This document shows positions 32,331 to 43,111 of a DNA stretch of 64,000 bases, piece after piece (the stretch's first letter is position 1; each line of letters begins with the position of its first letter). A program made the translations under genes and the position numbers. The notes below the pieces were generated by a model that made no database searches, was not told the origin of the DNA, and saw only the letters and a list, made by a program, of their open reading frames with translations. This DNA is from Mortierella sp. BCC40632 (lineage: Eukaryota; Mortierellomycota; Mortierellomycetes; Mortierellales; Mortierellaceae), in NCBI GenBank assembly GCA_011634665.1, contig WAEK01000010.1, positions 616,001 through 680,000 of the forward strand. The letters run 5' to 3'.

Positions 32331-33192
32331 GGGAAAATTCAGCAAGTACTTTAGCGATTCATTCAGCGTACCAGCAGCTCTTTCAATCACAGAGGAATAC
32401 AGTTGGAACTTTGTGGTCCGTGAGACTCAAAGAAGCACAAACTAGAGATAAGGTGAGTCAGATCTTTGAAAGAATGCCCTACCGTTCGTTGGACGATCTT
32501 GTTGAAAAAGTTCCTTCAATAGCGAAACATGAGGGACTTTGCAAGGAAATGGAGCTTTTACTGTTACTTTATAGTCTGCCCTTTCTTGTTCATTGTATGA
32601 ATCCTTTGCCCTTGACCTAATGATTGATCCACTGACTTCAAGGATGACCCTCTACACGTGCCTGAGTTACCTTTAAGCCTAGAAGTCATTCTCATGACAA
32701 GCGAATAGGGATATATACTTAACGGCAGGGATACAGCCGCAGTTGCTGTGGAAGGAGTAGAATCAGAATGCAGACCAAGATGTAAGGTTTTCTGTCAGAA
32801 AATAGAGGTTCAGCAGCTCTAGTGTTTTGTACCTGAATTCTCGACGATTTTTTTTCCGAGTCCCCTCTATTAACACCAGTCCTTCAGCATAGGGAAAGTC
32901 AATTATATCTTCAGCATCTATGTCGTTTGATGCCAAGAGAGGAGGGGGAAAGGCACAAGATACCACGAATGAATCTGGCTAGTTTCGGTCTACACTGTCT
33001 TGGTATATAGATTCATGAAGAATGGTAGGGGTGATTGACTAGTTGAAGATCCCTTTTGTACACAATGTGAAAAAAGAATTATCCATTCTTTATTGTTTTT
33101 TTTTCTGCCCATCTGAGTAGTCTTTAAAGAACCATTCATATGACGGACTACCAACACAATGGCAGGCACACTAAATGTGAAGGATGGCCCGG
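32321..33192. other. Small relic and intergenic sequence
   Basis: An open frame at 32321-32620 on the plus strand ('DKVSQIFERMPYRSLDDLVEK') is protein-like for about 60 residues and may be part of the same decayed locus. The rest, to 33192, shows no gene. Confidence 0.35.
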
Positions 33193-34137
33193 TTACCACT
33201 GGTAACGGAAGCGAAGGCGTTCCTTGTCGATCTCCTTCTCCTCATCATACTCCTGTGTGGCCCAGCTCGACTCCTTATGGCAGGTAGGCTCAAACAAGTC
33301 AACAAGCGAGACACGGGGTTGGCAAGAGCAGTGATCGTCGCAACGGAAAGACTGGACGGGCCAGTCACCAGGTCTAGTGGTCCAACCATCTTGAAGGTGA
33401 ACCAAACCACCAGTGCAGTCAGAGTTTTGGTAGATGGTGTAGGCACTCGTGGCACACTCGATAGGCTTGGGGAAAGTACCGACACCAAAGCTGCGGGTGT
33501 TGCAGCGGTTAGAAGAGACCTGAACGGTATCACACCTGTATGACTCAACGTTCCAGTTATCGGGTCCAGTGTTCCATCCACCACTGTTGATGTGGACAGA
33601 GGCACCGCCACATCCACTGTTTTGGTAGATGGTGTAACCAGCGGGACAGTTGCCAGGCTTGGTAAAGGCACCCTTGCCATAGCTGCGGTTGTTGCAACGG
33701 GCAGTCTGCTGGAGATTATCGCACTTATATGACTTGACAGGCCAGTTGTTTGGATTGGTCGTCCATCCACCATTGTCAAAGTGTACTGAGCTACCACCGC
33801 AGTTGGCATTCTGGTAAATGTTGTAGCCACCAGAGCAGTCGCATGGCTTCTGGAAGGAGCCATAACCAAAGTCTTGGTTGAAGCAGCGGCCAGCGAGCGA
33901 GACGGCGTCGCATTCGAACGACTTGACAGGCCATTGACCTTGGCTCGTAGTCCAACCACCACTGTTAAAGTGGACCGATTGGCCACCACAGTTGTCGGTT
34001 TCGTAGATGGTGTAGCCGGAAGGACAGTCGCATGGCTGCGAGAAAGAGCCGTAGCCAAACTGGCGGTTGGTGCAGAGACCGGCAACCAAGGCAGGAGCGA
34101 AAAGGGCTGCAGCCGTGAGAGCAAGGATCGACTTCAT
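33193..34137 (-). CDS. Secreted four-repeat Cys-rich protein, crystallin-like motifs
   Basis: Intronless, 314 residues. A signal peptide ('MKSILALTAAALFAPALVAG', about 1-20) precedes four repeats of about 63 residues. Each repeat has a leading Cys, 'FGYGSF', a Cys pair (C-D-C in the first two), 'GYxIYxNxxCGGxSVHF', a Gly-Trp-Thr turn and a final W-P-V-x-S-x-x-C. Repeat 4 has the most change ('CTGGLVHL'). The Y-x(n)-G-G-x-S pattern resembles the Greek-key motif of beta/gamma-crystallins, so a beta-sandwich is plausible, but the homology is inference. The tail after repeat 4 is charged ('EYDEEKEIDKERLRFRYQW'). Even Cys spacing suggests disulfides outside the cell. Role unknown; a wall or secreted structural or effector protein is possible. 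A TATA box lies about 110 bp upstream. Confidence 0.88.
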   Translation of the reverse strand: MKSILALTAAALFAPALVAGLCTNRQFGYGSFSQPCDCPSGYTIYETDNCGGQSVHFNSGGWTTSQGQWPVKSFECDAVSLAGRCFNQDFGYGSFQKPCDCSGGYNIYQNANCGGSSVHFDNGGWTTNPNNWPVKSYKCDNLQQTARCNNRSYGKGAFTKPGNCPAGYTIYQNSGCGGASVHINSGGWNTGPDNWNVESYRCDTVQVSSNRCNTRSFGVGTFPKPIECATSAYTIYQNSDCTGGLVHLQDGWTTRPGDWPVQSFRCDDHCSCQPRVSLVDLFEPTCHKESSWATQEYDEEKEIDKERLRFRYQW

Positions 34138-34245
34138 TTTAATTCTTTGACTAGCAATGAAAGGAGGAAAAAATGGTTGAGAGATAGAGAAGGAATGCGA
34201 CGGAAGGATACTTCTGACGGTTGAGTTTGAAAGAAGCTGGCCGCT

Positions 34246-34253
34246 TATTTATA
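34246..34253 (-). promoter_or_regulatory. TATA box of the secreted repeat gene
   Basis: TATAAATA on the minus strand, 109 bp upstream of the start codon at 34137. Consensus and spacing fit a core promoter with a short leader. Confidence 0.6.
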
Positions 34254-35540
34254 CGCCTGGCCTCATTCGCGACTGTTAAAAAAAAAAATTCTTGGAGCAC
34301 CAAACGATTGACCGGGAATCCCTCTAATGCGGAGGCAGGATAGAGGTCAGTTACGATCTGGCCCTCTCAAGTGGATCATCAAAATGCCTCGGACAAAAAA
34401 CCCCTTTTCTCTTCTCGAAAACACACGGCATTGCATAAGTGTTTGCAGTGAGCGAAAAAAAAAAAAAAAAAGTCGGTGCTTCTCCCAGACCCATTTTTCT
34501 TCGATGTTGGAGTAGACTATGTTGGCCATTCAGATTTATGCATGCAAACCCACTGTGCACGAGAATCTACATTGAGTGTTGGTGCGTGTTTTTCCTCTGT
34601 CGGTTGCTTTGCGTCGAATAAACCAATCAATCTCGAGGCTGCTCAGTCTAGGCCTTCCCTGTTTCCACGAGAAGTGTGTAACCGGAGCATAAGAGGAGAG
34701 CCAAGATAAATGCAGATCAGAAGGAAAAGTGTCTGGGTGAACTTGGTCTCCCGGATATATCGACATTTTTCAGACTTTTCTCTCACAACAGAAAAAGTAA
34801 TTATGGAAGAGTATCCAGTCTTTTTTTTTTTTTTGCATGCCCTGTGCGTTGCTCACATACTCGCGCAAACAATTGCTTACGCGCACTTCCTGCTTATGCA
34901 CTCGGTCTCGACCGGCACAAGGATGTGTTACCAAGCAAAAGAATAAAGATACATACCCAAAGAAGCATAAACGCAAGTGACTGAATACGCGGCACAATCA
35001 TACAAAAAAAAGGATATAGGAAACACGAAGGGCATTGGCCACCGAAAGGAAACCACATCATGGAAGTTGCATAAAAAAAAAAGAGAGAAACAGGAAAAAA
35101 AAGTCATATGGGTGAAGGTGTAAAGGAAAAAACCACATCGACTTTTTTTTTAAAGAAAAAAACGTCCGTTGTTATGTTATTGTTATTGTTGTTGTTTTCT
35201 CACCGCAGGAATTTTATGCGGGGCGCATGGGTCATCGATGGCGTTTTGATACGACATTCAGTTGTGTCTAGGCGTCAAGTCATCAAAGAAGAAAGTCATA
35301 TCGCTCCGATCTACTCCAAAACTCTGTACTCCAAACCGCCTCAATCCACTCGCAGTCCATTTCAACAAGGAGTGTGAGCCGTAGGATCCTTACACGTTCC
35401 TACACTTAGAAACACACACGCACACACACACACACATATGTATATTGGCCGGGAATGGATGCAAGTTGTACACAAGAGGTTCGGGAAAAAAATGTTTACT
35501 CAAATTTCTCTCACCCTCTGCTACGGAACGAAGCATAACT
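34254..35540. other. Intergenic, homopolymer-rich, no gene recognised
   Basis: Contains several A and T runs (for example 34455-34470, 34820-34833, 35146-35160) and an imperfect CA microsatellite at 35410-35437. Open frames are short and carry no domain. It ends at the left inverted repeat of the Harbinger element. Confidence 0.6.
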
Positions 35541-35563
35541 GCCTTCAAGTTCGTATTGAGAGA
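35541..35563 (+). repeat. Harbinger left terminal inverted repeat
   Basis: GCCTTCAAG, two variable bases, then CGTATTGAGAGA; pairs with 38998-39020. Confidence 0.8.
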
Positions 35564-35614
35564 TTTTGTATAATGGTTTTCTCCGTTTCTATTGGCTGAT
35601 GGCGTCTCCGCATG

Positions 35615-35690
35615 CTCAATACGTATTGAGAGCCTAATGTCGAATTGGCCAATCGGCAGCCTTCTATACACTTCCTCTATACACTTCCCA
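35615..35690 (+). promoter_or_regulatory. Harbinger left subterminal motif cluster
   Basis: A perfect 16-bp palindrome, CTCAATACGTATTGAG (35615-35630), repeats the inner part of the terminal repeat in both orientations. Two copies of CTATACACTTC follow (35664-35674, 35677-35687). Such subterminal arrays are usual binding sites for Harbinger transposition proteins. Confidence 0.6.
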
Positions 35691-35812
35691 ATTCAACTTT
35701 TTCTCGTATTGGGGAGTGTATTGGGGAGCGAAAGGGGGCAGAAAGTAAGCCACCGAGGTAGAAGGGGGTGAGAACACCTCTCAGGAATCGTCCCATCATC
35801 GCCAAAAGACCC

Positions 35813-37527
35813 ATGTCCGAACCAACATCACCACAGGAACATAACAGTATGGAAGACAACCAATCCCCCTCACAGAACAACTCCTATCTCACAAGAGGTT
35901 ACTCTGTGATTTTAGAGAACTCACCGGTTACCATTCCACAGCTCCAGTCGCTTGTCAAGTCTGCAATCCCACACTGCAACAGTGTGAACCAAGGACCCCC
36001 CTCTCCTTCACCCTCTCCAAGAATTCAGCCTCAACACGAGCTTCGCTATGTTACTCCTCCTCCGCAGCCCTTTCAGTCAGCATCACAACCTTCATCTCGA
36101 CATCCCAATATACATCCCCCTCAGTATTCTCAGCAATATATTCAGCAACTTGCCCCACAGCATCTTCAGCAACTCTCCCATCGGCATCTTTCTGGGCCAT
36201 ATGCTCGGCAACCAATTCAGCGTTCTCCACAGCAACCAACTCAACAACCTCCACAGCAACCAACTCAGCGTCCTCAGCAGCAACCAGATCGACGCTCTTC
36301 CCAGCAACCAGTTGAACAACCTCCTCAGCAATCGCCCCACCAGCCTTCGCAGAGACCCGGTGAACGATCCTCATCCGATGTTTCCCTAAAGAAGCGAAAG
36401 CGAGAGAAAGACGAAACCCTCACCAGCGATTTGAAGGATTTCAGGAGGAGCTTTTGGTCCACGCCAGGCGTTGATGAGTTTATTGACTGGGTTTCCAATT
36501 ACGACAACTATCGGAAGCTCAACGTCGTCCGTCCAACTCACGGTCATAAACGCAAGGATGTCTACATCCAAATAGCCAACTATGTCAACAAAAGTGCAGG
36601 CACGGACTGGGAAGAGGATACAGTCAAATCAAAGTGGCAATATCTGAAAACAAAATACCAGGCAGCAAAGAAGCTTATTTCAAGCACCGGAGAAGGAGAC
36701 ACTGAAGATAGTAATCTCAAGTCCAGGATTCTTGAATTATGCCCAGTTTACGACAAAATTCACCCAGTCTTTAGCTCAAGTCTCTCCACCAACCCTCCTC
36801 GTGCTATTCAGTCAACCGACATAGATTTTTCAGCATTGCTCAACAGTAGTGACGACGATAGTACAGAGAAGGATGTCGAAGTGCATGAGGTGGATGATGA
36901 TGATGATGACGATGTGGATGAAGCTCCTCCGGAAAATGCAGGTAAAAGTGCTTGGCTATCTTTTTTTTTCCTTTTAATTTTAATCATCTGTGTTCTTTTT
37001 TTTTTACCCTAGACTCAGATAAGCCTGTCCTGAAAAAACAGAAGAAAACCCGCAAACAAACAAATGAGGCTGAGATCTCTCCAGGGGCTGTACTCAACGC
37101 GATATCGAAGGTCCGGCAGGAGTACTCATCGCTCGAAGTAAAGACCAGCAAAAGAGAAATTTATCTTGATGCCAAGGAGAAACAACTTAGGGAATTGTTC
37201 GAAGCCCAACTTGAAAAGGAGCGAGAGCATTTATCGGGCATACTAGCTCGGGAAAGAGTCGAATATGGAAGCCGGATCAAGACCATGCAAGATGCAACGG
37301 AAAAAGAGAAGGCTGAACTCAAGGCCGAAATCCAAAGTATCCGAGATAAAGCGGAAAAAGAGAAGGCTGAACTCAAGACCGAAATCCAAACTATCATAGC
37401 TGACTTCAAGGCCGAGCTCAAAACTTTGACCACTGCCAAGGAACATGCAGAAGCCAAGATGTGGGAGAGTCGATGTGAGATTGCTGTATTGAAGGAGCGT
37501 CTGGACAATGTATCGCGAAACAAGTAA
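35813..37527 (+). CDS. Harbinger Myb/SANT-like DNA-binding protein
   Basis: Two exons, 35813-36941 and 37013-37527, giving 547 residues. The first 190 residues are Gln/Pro-rich with repeated 'QQPTQ' units. A Myb/SANT-like domain (about 200-310) has 'FWSTPGVDEFIDWVSNYDNY' and 'DWEEDTVKSKWQYLKTKYQA', the trihelix pattern with spaced Trp. An Asp run and Ser-rich acidic linker follow; exon 2 is a long coiled coil with two 'EKEKAELK.EIQ' units. In Harbinger elements the Myb-like partner carries the transposase to the nucleus and to the element ends (family knowledge). Start at 35813; the upstream in-frame codon at 35768 is GTG. The stop lies one base from the end of the opposing transposase. Confidence 0.88.
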
Positions 37528-37528
37528 A

Positions 37529-38827
37529 CTAGCGTCTTGAAACGAGCTCCAACACTCTTCCCATCAGAACTTCTCTCTTCCTTTCCCCCTCTCTTTTGTC
37601 GGCTTCTGTGGTATTCATAAAATCGTCTTCATCATAGTCGTCTCCCTTGCCATCGTCGTTATCACCGTGGTAATTGCGGTCATGGTCATTGTCACGCCGG
37701 AACTCAGTCGTTTCATCGGGATCATAGTTGTCGTCAATGGATCTCGTGATGTTGTGCAGAACCACACAGGCCAATATCCAAAATGCAGCTTTCAATCTTC
37801 CCTTATCATCATCCACCATAACAGGTAAACATTTCAAGGAGCGGAACTTATTTTTTAGCATTCCAAACGCATGCTCTATGATCACTCGAGCAACTCCGTG
37901 AAAATGGTTGAACCTGGCTTGGTTTCCAGCCGGATTCCGGTATCTTGGGATAATTGTTGGACTCGATGCATATGCGCTGTCAGCAATCAAATAGTCCTGT
38001 TCTTGGAAATATTTGACTCTGTTGAGGTAAAGGTCCGAAGATCGATAGGCCAAAGAATCATGCATAGAGCCAATGTAGCCTGTCTCGAAAAAGGTGAATA
38101 TGGCTCGATGGTCACAAACTCCTGTGCCTCCCATCGCGTACATGCATTTTCGTGTATTCCAGGCATTGGTATCCAAGGAAGGTGCCCGAAAAAAAGGGAA
38201 AAGGACCCCGTCAATAGCTCCAATTGCCTTGGGAAAACATCTTTTTATCTTGAAGGAGCGACCAATTTCAGATTTTCTTTCTCGATTAGGCCAGACAATC
38301 ACTTGAGGTATCTTATCAACAATAGCATAGATGCAGTTCCATGTATAGTCGTGTACGCTGCCATGACCAATACCGAATACCATGGCAGTTTGAGGAATAG
38401 ATACACCCATGGTTCCAAATCTGAACAGAGCGATTTTCAACTGAAGGTCGACCGGAGCGGCTGACTGCTTGAAATGGCGACTGTCCCTGATCAGCCCTAC
38501 TACGTAGTCAAACTGCTGGCGAGACAACCTTAGGCACTGCTGAAATTGTTTTGACTGGTAGCTCTCGAGCACTCTGTCACGAATATCCGCGGATGTAGGG
38601 ATCTTTGTTCGGGGTTGAAGGTATCTTGTATTCATCACGAAATTGTAAAGGCGGGATAGCTGCTCGAGGAGCTCAAGCTTCAGCTCTGGGTCATGGCTAG
38701 CAGCAGCGACTCTCTTGATTTCATCCAGACAGCCTAATTGAAGTTGCTGTCTAATACTTGTTTTAGGCATGGTGCGATTAGTAATTCCTTCAGCTGCTGC
38801 TGGACTCCACCATTGAACCATGTCCAT
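37529..38827 (-). CDS. PIF/Harbinger DDE transposase
   Basis: Single exon, 432 residues, start at 38827 (the in-frame codon at 38866 is GTG). The DDE superfamily domain has Asp in 'AIGAIDGVLFPF' (about residue 206), a second conserved Asp in 'GSMHDSLAY', Asp in 'LIADSAYAS' (about 283) and Glu in 'VIIEHAFGMLKNKFR' (about 318). 'MGVSIPQTAMVFGIGHGSVH' upstream is the helix-turn-helix region. The C-terminus is Asp-rich and basic. All catalytic positions are intact. Convergent with the Myb-like gene, with one base between the two stop codons. Confidence 0.93.
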   Translation of the reverse strand: MDMVQWWSPAAAEGITNRTMPKTSIRQQLQLGCLDEIKRVAAASHDPELKLELLEQLSRLYNFVMNTRYLQPRTKIPTSADIRDRVLESYQSKQFQQCLRLSRQQFDYVVGLIRDSRHFKQSAAPVDLQLKIALFRFGTMGVSIPQTAMVFGIGHGSVHDYTWNCIYAIVDKIPQVIVWPNRERKSEIGRSFKIKRCFPKAIGAIDGVLFPFFRAPSLDTNAWNTRKCMYAMGGTGVCDHRAIFTFFETGYIGSMHDSLAYRSSDLYLNRVKYFQEQDYLIADSAYASSPTIIPRYRNPAGNQARFNHFHGVARVIIEHAFGMLKNKFRSLKCLPVMVDDDKGRLKAAFWILACVVLHNITRSIDDNYDPDETTEFRRDNDHDRNYHGDNDDGKGDDYDEDDFMNTTEADKREGERKREVLMGRVLELVSRR

Positions 38828-38883
38828 GGGAGAATGAGCTTGCCCCTGAGTGACCTCTGTTTTCACTCGTCACATTTGGTGTC

Positions 38884-38936
38884 TCTATACACTTCTCTAT
38901 ACACTTCTCTATACAGCCTTGCTGCATCTCAATACG
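38884..38936 (+). promoter_or_regulatory. Harbinger right subterminal motif cluster
   Basis: Two full copies and one partial copy of CTATACACTTC (from 38884), then CTCAATACG (38928-38936). The CTATACACTTC units have the same orientation as in the left cluster rather than being inverted. Confidence 0.6.
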
Positions 38937-38997
38937 AATTGAACTTTGTATAGAGCTTACAGCCAATCAGATGCTCTATACATGTATTGGCAAATTT

Positions 38998-39020
38998 TCT
39001 CTCAATACGGGCTTGAAGGC
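38998..39020 (-). repeat. Harbinger right terminal inverted repeat
   Basis: The reverse complement is GCCTTCAAG, CC, CGTATTGAGAGA; 21 of 23 positions match the left end. Confidence 0.8.
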
Positions 39021-40873
39021 ACATATCTTCAAAGCAGCACAGCTCATTGGAGTCATCACTTTGGTCAGCACGCATAACAAGTCATCCAAATCGTATGCAT
39101 TGCTCAAGGGCTTTTGGCCTCCGTTGAACTGCCCTCACTATTCTAGGCTTTCAGAATTCTGTATACATCAACAATTCATGGGATAAGAATGGGATGTATT
39201 TCTGGCGCAAGTGTGTTGTGAGAATAAAAGTCGAAAAAGTAACAGCAGATGGGGGCTACTCAATCGCAGTCAAACACAACAGGTCCATGACACCATGACT
39301 ACAATGGGAATGTTTTAAGCAATGTCGTTCCTATCTATCCACTGACTGCACTACGCTGACCTAAACAGCTTGCTTGCTAGTCTATGGTACTAAGGAAGCA
39401 TTCCAGTTTGACATTACACGATGCCCTTTCTTTCCTTTTCCGCATTGCGCAGGCTTTGGAGGAAAAGGCTGCTTGGACTCCTTGATTTCAGCGGTATGGA
39501 GTGAGGAGAGATTGGACACAGGAAAGAACAAGAACAAGAGCGAGATCAGGAGCAGGGACAAAAGCAGCAGACAGAAGGAAGCAACGCAAGATCCGAGCAA
39601 TCAATCGTCTTCCTCAGGTCTAGAGAGAGAGAGAGAATACATAATGCTAGGTGCGGGTCGAACGAACAATAGAGGAAGGACGGGGGACAAAGCGCATTAA
39701 GCATGCCAAAAAGTAAATCAGACAAGCATCTCTATGGGAGAGGGAAATGGTCAGGAGGGCGGTTCAACTATCAGTTTCCGTAGTCACAAATAGACAATGC
39801 GTGTCTCACTCAGACATGGTTAGTGGCAGTCATGCAACGATTGAGGTGGGAGAGGCAAACGAAGACGTGTGAATGCAGGAGTCATATCTGTCAAGCTGTG
39901 CTGGTTGCTACACTCGAGGAGGAGTTGACAAAAAAAAGAAAAAAAAAAAGGAGGAATAAAAAAAGCAAAGGGGAGGACCGTTAGAGTGATTCAGCTGACA
40001 TGCAAGCCCTCCCCTCGCAAAAAAACCCTAGTTCTAACAAGTCTCGCCAACAGCGAGAGTCTTGAAAGGTGCTTTCTTATGGAAAGAGTAATCGGTTGTC
40101 AAGCACTTCTTGATTGCTTGAGCGAGCGGCCGGTAATGCAGAGTATTTCCACAACAGAGCATTTTTATCCTACTCCTCTACAAATATGGTTTAAAAACAT
40201 CTTGTATCTCTTTTGTTGACGCGTCAGACCCTAGCTGAACCTTGTCCACTATGTTTGCCACAAATGATGAGGGAAGGTGGTAACCAAAAAAAAAAAAAAA
40301 AACAGCTGAAGGGGAGACCAGAGCTCACCCCTCCACCCCTAATCTGTCTCACTGTTTAGTCCGCCCTGTCGAACCCTAGGTACTACTCTCGTTTCCAAGA
40401 CATTGGCATAGGAGTCTTCTGCTCGATTTCGAATGTCTTTCCTGATCGGTCAAGATAGGGAGATGCGAAGGAGTATCAGCTCATTGCGCGACTGAAAACC
40501 GAGGAGAGAAAAATGGCAGATGTAGCAACGCGAAGCAAGTCGGACACTTTTGGGAAAGTAACATGAAACGTTCTTACTTGAGGATCATGCACTTCTCGAG
40601 AATTAAAAGCCGTTGGTGGAGAGCCAGAGGTTGTTGTTTGAGCATCGCAATGCAACGAAGGCAAATGAGCTAGTTCGCTGAAATGTTGCGGAGGCTGAGT
40701 GACAAGGGAGTAATCAAAGCTATCCAGTTGATTCTAGATAAAAACAAGTCTGAATCATATCATCACGAGAGTACCAATGGTGCATAAAAGGACTATGAGC
40801 TTATCCTTTCCTAGCATGGTGCTTTTTAGGCACTGTTTTTTTTAAAAAAAAAAAAGTTACAGTTCGCGCCTGT

Positions 40874-40909
<36 letters not shown>

Positions 40910-41274
40910 ATTCGCCAAAGCTGGGACTAGCGTCCTTAGAGTTATGATAGTAGCAGACAGCGGGCAAAATCGATAGAGAAAGCAATGCGAGTATTCCATG
41001 CCCGGCGAATCCAATTGGACAGAGGAGAGAGAGGGTGAGAGAGATAGAGGACATGTATTTAAGGCCACTTGTTCGGACGCGCGTGCGGGCTCTGAACTCG
41101 CTTGCGTGCCTGAAGGAGGGGGTAGTGGTATCCCCCCTATTTGTCTGCGCCATGACCCAAAGTAGCCTTTGGCTGGGTTTCATGATCCTTTAGCTTGGGT
41201 CACGAATAGCATACCTTTTCTGTAATGCTTGCTTGCTTTGCTTTTTATATTTCTATCATCCTGATTTCGTCCCG

Positions 41275-41325
<51 letters not shown>

Positions 41326-41898
41326 TTTTTTTTTCTGTCACTGCTGCGTCTAACAGCGCTCGCACAGGAGGAAGCTCATGGAGAAGAAGCCAATCCGATG
41401 GTCAGACAGTCGAGGGTCAAGAGAGAGAGAGAGAAAAAAAAGAGAGAGTCAAGAACAGCTAAAAGGAGAAGAGCTCAAGAGGAATGAACGACCACTGGGG
41501 AGAAGAGAGAGGGAGAAAGCAAAAAGGTAGACAAGTGCGGTAGAAGGGTCTTTGTCAAAAAAAAAAAGAAAGTCATGCTTGCTTTCGAGTCAGCAAAAAG
41601 TGCTATGCTGACAAGAGTGAGTGGATGATAGAGCAAAACTCAATTAAGCTTCCATGGACGATATGAAAAGTAACAGTCGCGTATCCGTTACCAGGTCAAA
41701 CATACATCAGGAAAAGCAAACCCATGAACAACAACAACACCTGTTGCTTCTTGAGGGACGAGAAGTACGTCGTTCTGAAAGCCATCTTCTTGCTCACGTG
41801 GCCTAAAATGGCGATTTTCGCACGATGCCTCCTCCATCGTCCATCTTGACTTTTTGCTTTGCATCCATCTACTTCCGATTCACTCCACGCATTTCACC
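39021..41898. other. Long intergenic region, no gene recognised
   Basis: About 2.9 kb without a supportable gene. It has GA-rich patches, T8-A12 at 40836-40855, a run of 32 A at 40875-40906, and a long TTG trinucleotide array (41274-41324). No open frame here has a domain. Confidence 0.6.
41274..41324 (+). repeat. GTT/TTG trinucleotide microsatellite
   Basis: About 16 uninterrupted GTT units followed by a T run. Confidence 0.97.
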
Positions 41899-43111
41899 AT
41901 GGCCACCGAAGGAACTACATTGGCTGACAAGAAGGTTGTCGGATCTTCCCAAACAGATAGTCCCTATCCCTCCTTAACTGTTGAGCTCCGCCAAAAGACA
42001 AGGGGTCTTCACCTCAAGCTGGACCGTCTCGTCCAGCTCGGTCTTTTCACCATTCTCGACTACCAGGTGCGTAGACCTCTCTCTCTCTCTCATCCTCTTC
42101 TCTTTATGAAAAAACTTTGTACAGTCTTGACTCAACTGGCTCTAACACGACTGTTGAGTACTTTTCTAGATTTACCGCCAGATTCTACTCGGTTTTTATT
42201 ATGTATTCAGGACCTTTGAGGAGGAGTATGAACGACATGTCAAGTCCAAAGATTGTCATCCATGGATAGCACACACGTACGCGCCACATCTCAGGAGAAC
42301 AGAGGCATTTGAGGCCGACTTGGATTACTTTTACGGCCCTGACTGGAAAGACCAACCACTCACAAAGCCAACCAAGCGCGTTCAAGAATATATGGTAAAG
42401 CCCATACGCTTTCTCCCCTCTCCCCTCCCGCGTTTATAATGTCCTATACGGGAATGTCCCTTACCACTAAACAAAGCTTCTGGAAGCTCAATCTGCAAAA
42501 TCTCTTTGAAGCACATATTAACAGAATCTACTTCTGGCCCTCTGTTTTATAATTTCATCCGTTTTTGCTGTTCCTCTGAACACTAGGACCATATCCGAGA
42601 CATCTCCAAGCGCCAACCCGTCAAGCTTGTTGCATTCCCAGCTACACTCTATCTCGGCATTTTCTTTGGTGGACAAATTACACGTTCCAAGATTGTAAAG
42701 TCGACCAACTTTTTCCCTTCACCACCCAATAAGAAACTTGGTGGTGAGGAGGACAGTGGGATTGCCATCTTTACATTTCGGGAACGACTCGAGGTAGACT
42801 CAAAAACAACAGAATCGTCAACCACAACATCAGAAACAAAGCCCAAGGGTCGGAAGCTTGACCCCAACAAGGTCAAGAACGCACTTCGGGAACAACTCAA
42901 TACGATTCCCAGGATTGACGATGGCACGGAATCAACACTCAAGGAAAGGAACGAGATTGGAGTAGAGGCTCAGGAGGTGTTTGCCAGGAACCTGGACTTG
43001 ATGACGAGTGTTCGGGGCATGTCCTGGGTGTGGATACGGTGGATTGTCAAGTTTGTCCTTTACTTCTTCCTCGCCCTTGCAGCGTATGTCTGGTTCAGGA
43101 GTCAGATGTAA
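41899..43111 (+). CDS. HMX1: Heme oxygenase, C-terminally anchored
   Basis: Cleaves heme to biliverdin, CO and iron using NADPH-cytochrome P450 reductase; the fungal enzyme is an ER protein used in iron recycling (family knowledge). Three exons, 41899-42066, 42170-42394 and 42587-43111, all phase 0, giving 305 residues. 'LRQKTRGLHLKLDRL' holds the proximal His candidate (His38). 'YRQILLGFYYVFRTFEEEYERH' and 'LDYFYGPDWK' are conserved helices, and 'LGIFFGGQI' (154-162) is the distal-helix Gly motif. An insert rich in Lys and Ser lies at about 200-240. A hydrophobic helix near the end ('WIRWIVKFVLYFFLALAAYV') is a tail anchor. The symbol is by analogy to yeast. Confidence 0.87.

Larger units (their letters stand above)
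35541..39020 (+). mobile_element. PIF/Harbinger transposon, 3480 bp, two genes
   Basis: Bounded by 23-bp inverted repeats matching at 21 positions (35541-35563 and 38998-39020). It encodes two convergent genes, a Myb/SANT-like protein (plus) and a DDE transposase (minus), the standard pair of Harbinger elements. Both frames are open, so the copy may be functional. Subterminal regions carry repeated CGTATTGAG and CTATACACTTC motifs. A 3-bp target duplication could not be identified, so the exact ends may be off by a few bases. Confidence 0.9.

Noticed and set aside
33171..34124. A 317-residue open frame overlapping the secreted repeat gene in another minus-strand frame, and a plus-strand frame as well
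   Set aside because: The repeats keep all frames open by the same composition. The frame at 33193-34137 has the signal peptide, Cys spacing and repeats; the other is Ser/Thr/Ala low complexity without a start context.
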